From the NCBI GenBank assembly GCA_935421135.1, contig OW285191.1:3387219-3451218 (forward strand): a DNA stretch of 64,000 bases. Direction: 5' to 3'. The notes under the pieces were generated by a model that was given only the letters and a program-made list of their open reading frames with translations, made no database searches and had not been told where the DNA came from. The translations under genes were made by a program, and so were the position numbers. Source of the stretch: Bugulina stolonifera. Lineage: Eukaryota; Bryozoa; Gymnolaemata; Cheilostomatida; Bugulidae. This document shows, in pieces, positions 56,701 through 64,000 of the stretch (position 1 is its first letter; each line of letters starts with the position of its first letter).

Positions 56701-58031
56701 TTCTTTCAAACTGTCTCAGAGCAGCTTTGGTTGCTACAGAACATAATTATCAACTCTATATTGTGTGCACAGTATGTAAGCTAGCGAGGCAAACTTATAT
56801 TGTGGAAGGCCTTACCATATCTATACACTCCACTGTTTAGTAAAAGTAAAGTAATAACATACAGATCTATGTAGAATACACACATAAACCATTGGGAGTA
56901 CGATATGCTAAGCACATGTTTCAATTCAACAATTCATACACTAATTCTCAAACTTTCATGTTTATTATATCCGTCGGCTATCACTGGCTCTATGTGCATG
57001 TATGACTATCTACATTAGCTTGTATATGACATGTATGTAGGCAATATGCCTATAATACACACATTAATAAATACATCAGATGGAGGCTTACCCAATTTGG
57101 AAAGTTGACTGAGAACACTGGTTATAGAACGTTTAGATCCGTCATTCAGTCTGTCTGTATGTACATACTTTTCACTGAACTTATTTAGACTGTAGTTTGT
57201 CAAATGCATGTAAGAATCATTCAAGTTCCTACTCGTTGGCTCTTTGTAAGGGACGGTGCAAAATCTAGCAAGCCCGTCCCTACTTATGTAAATATTCACC
57301 GGATTTAGGCTAAGTAAAACTACATATATTCTCAGATCAAACTTTGTTCTTTCTAGCAGAAATGGGTTGCTAATGTATTCCTGTACAGCGTGGGTCACTT
57401 GTGCCTTGGGTATAACATAGTCATGGGGATCCCTTATTAGATAGATGCCTTCACCTTGTGTACCAGCGTCAGGTTTGACTATAAAGGCAGGTGACTTTTT
57501 CTTCAACTTCTTCTCCTTGTTCACCCTCTTCTCATATGCAACGTCTGCACAGAATTCGTGGAACTGTTGAGGGAGGAACCATGTTTTAGGATAGAAATCA
57601 TACTCTGCTGGAAACAACATCTCCAGGTTATACAAAGCTCTGGTCAGATTTATTTTTCTTAATACTTCACTCATCTGAGGGAATTTATTTACGGAACCGC
57701 CTTTGTGATATGGATTGAAATGTTCTATCTGGTGCGACTGCCAGTAAATATCACATATGCCCAAAGTTCTTGGAGTTAACCACACTTTGAACCCAAGATC
57801 GTCACAGATCCTTTTAAGGCTTTTGCTAATATTCCGACATTTGGAAACATCTACTGAGACTTGAGTAGCTGAGTCTATACGCTCTTCTTGCTTAGCAGGT
57901 TTCAGCCTCGAGCGCTGCCTGGTTAGTTTAAAAGGATCTTTGCGAATCTCTTCAATAGTGAGTCTAGATCGTTCCAAAAATGATGGAACTGATTGCGAAC
58001 CCTTTGAGGTTATTGGAAATGGGTGAGCCAT
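50732..58031 (-). CDS. TTLL11: tubulin polyglutamylase TTLL11
   Basis: Exons in order: 58031-57092, 56625-56428 (possible cassette), 54310-54173, 53600-53410, 53089-52907, 52231-52095, 51011-50732. This gives 688 residues with the cassette and 622 without; both keep frame. The TTL domain shows CDIYWQ, NKFPQMSEVLRKI, FYPKTWFLP, the ATP-binding FIVKPDAGTQGEGIYLI, VQEYISNPFLL, KFDLRIYVVL, MHLTNYSLNK, CFQILGFDIIL and LLEINANPSLS. The C-terminal part (AAIDILYIEIQRKW…SFQAFIEAFMCIARR) is the extension that points to TTLL11 rather than other TTLLs. The enzyme lengthens glutamate chains on tubulin tails, in cilia and on microtubules. The ATG at 58031 is the first in the frame. PSMC4 is divergent, 1.4 kb away. 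Confidence 0.92.
53650..54168. repeat. 15 bp minisatellite filling a TTLL11 intron
   Basis: Units related to CACCACCCAGTGTCA run for over 500 bases and occupy about nine tenths of the intron 53601-54172, ending only a few bases from the donor of exon 54310-54173. Confidence 0.95.
54326..54436. repeat. 51 bp tandem duplication next to a TTLL11 acceptor
   Basis: Two copies of TCAAATAACAAGTAGG…GAGAGAGTGGACA(A/G)CTTC, starting about 15 bases from the acceptor of exon 54310-54173. Confidence 0.9.
56028..56203. repeat. ~58 bp tandem repeat, 3 copies, TTLL11 intron
   Basis: Copies share GTAGACCTGCTGT, CCACACCTAT and AACACACTGGTGACAGGTA. No coding role seen. Confidence 0.9.
56428..56625 (-). CDS. 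repeat-derived, frame-preserving possible cassette exon of TTLL11
   Basis: It is bounded by an acceptor (ACCCAAAG) and a strong donor (GTGAGT). It is 198 bp long, enters and leaves in phase 1 like its neighbours, and has no stop. It encodes DEEATGRSCRAG and then five-residue repeats (SRAGF, SRAEF, SHEGS, CRAGS) from a 15 bp minisatellite. It would insert 66 residues between LG and the HDTGQLWCE of the TTL domain, a place where human TTLL11 has none, so inclusion is probably optional. The exon is inferred; transcripts would decide. Confidence 0.5.
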
Positions 58032-59397
58032 TATCACTTAACCCTTACTTCAGATGCTATAATGGTTGTCTATAAAAAACTAGTTCTGGCCGTTTCGTTG
58101 GCACTAAACAACCAAAATCACTTGCCATACTTAACGTTGTCCATGTCACTCATTTTATGATGATGGTCATCTGCTAAGCTACAGATTATCAATGCGCCAA
58201 CTGAGGTTATTAGCAGGCTACATCAACATACCAGTCAAGCCTCCTGCTATAATAGAAAGAGAATAAATAAATAAATTAATGATAACAAATCTTAAGTTGA
58301 ATGATACCTCCTCTTACTCCTTGATGATACCAAGCCCAAATAAAATTAAAATTGATTTACATCATTTAAAATTTCCTGCCTTAATCAATTATAACAATTT
58401 ATGACTAGCAACACAACTTCAACTTATGAAAAAAGTAGCTAGCTAATTAGTAAATTACTACTGACTACTCCTTGTTTGTTACTACTATCCCGAATTCGTT
58501 AGCACGTTTACCCTGTATCATCGAGCTTTGTTTAACAAAGCTAACAAATTAACAAAACTATCCGTGATGTGAGAGGAGATTAAATTAAAGAGCTGACAAC
58601 AGTGTTAAGCAGATAGGTGTATAGATTGAAAAAATAAAAAAAATATATATATATATACACATTCATGCATAAATAATAACAAAAAAGCAAAACAAACATT
58701 ACCTAAGCACAGTATTATCGTGTTCCACACTTTTACCTCATTCGAGGGTCTCAGTGGAAAATTATTAAAAAAAAAAAAAAAAAAAAAAAATTGTTAGCGT
58801 TAGTAAATGTGTTTCATCTCCTTAGTTTGGGGTGATCTAAAACTAGCATTTCAGCATGTATTAGCTAAATACCCTGCTCGCTATAACTATGTATAATGTA
58901 TAAAACATTAAATAAGTGTCAGTGTGTTCAGTCAGGTAAGAATTCTTTTGCAAGGAATTTTGAATTTGCCAATAAAGCAATCATGTTCTAGCAATTCTAG
59001 CAGTTGCTAAACCTTAATTACCTACTAATAGTTAATTAGAAGTTGCAACATTGCCAACACACGGTCATCATAGACACTAAAGAATTGAATATTTAATATC
59101 AAAGCATGTGTGAAAAGTTGTTGACATTATTGCTAGGTGCAAATAAACGGAATCCAGCCTCCAAACCAAAAAACCATCATTAAAATAGCCTCGGACCACA
59201 TCGTTTTGACTTGCAAAATTGTGGTCAAACGTAAGTGTTCAAAATTTATAATAGTTTAAAGTTAGTTTCATATTACACCCAATTATGTTTCAATAGTTTT
59301 CTTTTTAGCTTTGAATTTCTTTTAAAATTTGTATTTTTGTCTTTTTCATGGGTCGAGATTAGCCGGAAACTGATTAAAAAAAATTCAGCAAGAAAAA
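58032..59397. promoter_or_regulatory. divergent intergenic region of TTLL11 and PSMC4
   Basis: It is AT-rich, with an (AT)n run near 58640 and a poly(A) run of about 24 at 58767-58790. Both genes start outward from it, so it should hold both promoters, but I see no clear TATA box or other core element. Confidence 0.4.
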
Positions 59398-63783
<4,386 letters not shown>

Positions 63784-63884
63784 ACTACTGGATGGGTGCT
63801 CTCTGTCTACCCTCCACCGGTACCACTAGATTGTATAGCATCTTAGCCTATGTTTTGTAAATTATGTTCTCTATAGTGATAAAT

Positions 63885-63890
63885 AATAAA
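63885..63890 (+). terminator. polyadenylation signal AATAAA
   Basis: AATAAA about 100 bases after the PSMC4 stop codon. Confidence 0.7.
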
Positions 63891-64000
63891 CAGCTATCAT
63901 GTTAAAATTTAAACCTACAATTAAGGTTTTATGTCTACATGCTGCAGTCCACTATTTTAATATTACAGTATATAATATAGCAAACAGAATCAGATATATA

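Overview
The window is animal (metazoan) nuclear DNA. Genes are split into many short exons with GT-AG introns, AT-rich introns hold tRNA-derived SINEs, a decayed LINE and hAT-type elements, and every recognisable protein is a typical animal one (vasohibin, TTLL11, WDR26, FBXO28, a membrane collagen/C-type lectin). Compact genes, the collagen-lectin and very abundant intronic minisatellites remind me of an early-branching animal such as a sponge. That placement is an impression, not something the sequence proves.

Layout, left to right: (1) 503-1026 (+), last two exons of an unrecognised gene. (2) 1027-4880, non-coding, with a GC-richer block and a TATA/ETS promoter-like site near 4100-4225. 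(3) 4938-9750 (+), a type II membrane protein with coiled coil, collagen helix and C-type lectin domain (COLEC12-like architecture). (4) 15919-10314 (-), FBXO28, six exons, its last intron swollen by two minisatellites and a 1.3 kb hAT element. (5) about 16440-19485, a broken CR1/Jockey-like LINE with an internal fold-back. (6) 20706-27629 (+), WDR26, fourteen exons. (7) 28674-32508, a 3.4 kb element with roughly 550 bp terminal inverted repeats, flanked on each side by a 27-30 bp element with the same ends, each with its own perfect 8 bp target duplication. (8) 33167-33824, another hAT-type element. (9) 34490-38099 (+), vasohibin. (10) 41968-49721 (+), a large C2H2 zinc-finger gene, 5' end not found. 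(11) 58031-50732 (-), TTLL11, with a repeat-built, frame-preserving possible cassette exon. (12) 59398-63783 (+), PSMC4 (26S proteasome Rpt3), complete at 418 codons.

The reconstructed exon sets keep phase throughout and give plausible lengths: 586, 374, 581, 355, 688 and 418 residues, plus 966 for the incomplete zinc-finger gene. Two genes belong to ubiquitin ligases (FBXO28 in SCF, WDR26 in CTLH/GID) and one to the proteasome. Vasohibin and TTLL11 both modify tubulin tails. FBXO28 and WDR26 are also close neighbours on human 1q42, so their pairing here may be old linkage.

The most unusual observation is that many minisatellites sit on splice junctions, and in at least eight cases the repeat unit itself contains the donor or acceptor plus a few exon bases. 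Some introns are almost nothing but such an array. The second is the CATAGAG family of transposons, with members of only 27-30 bp that keep perfect target duplications. All identifications are by eye; no search was run.
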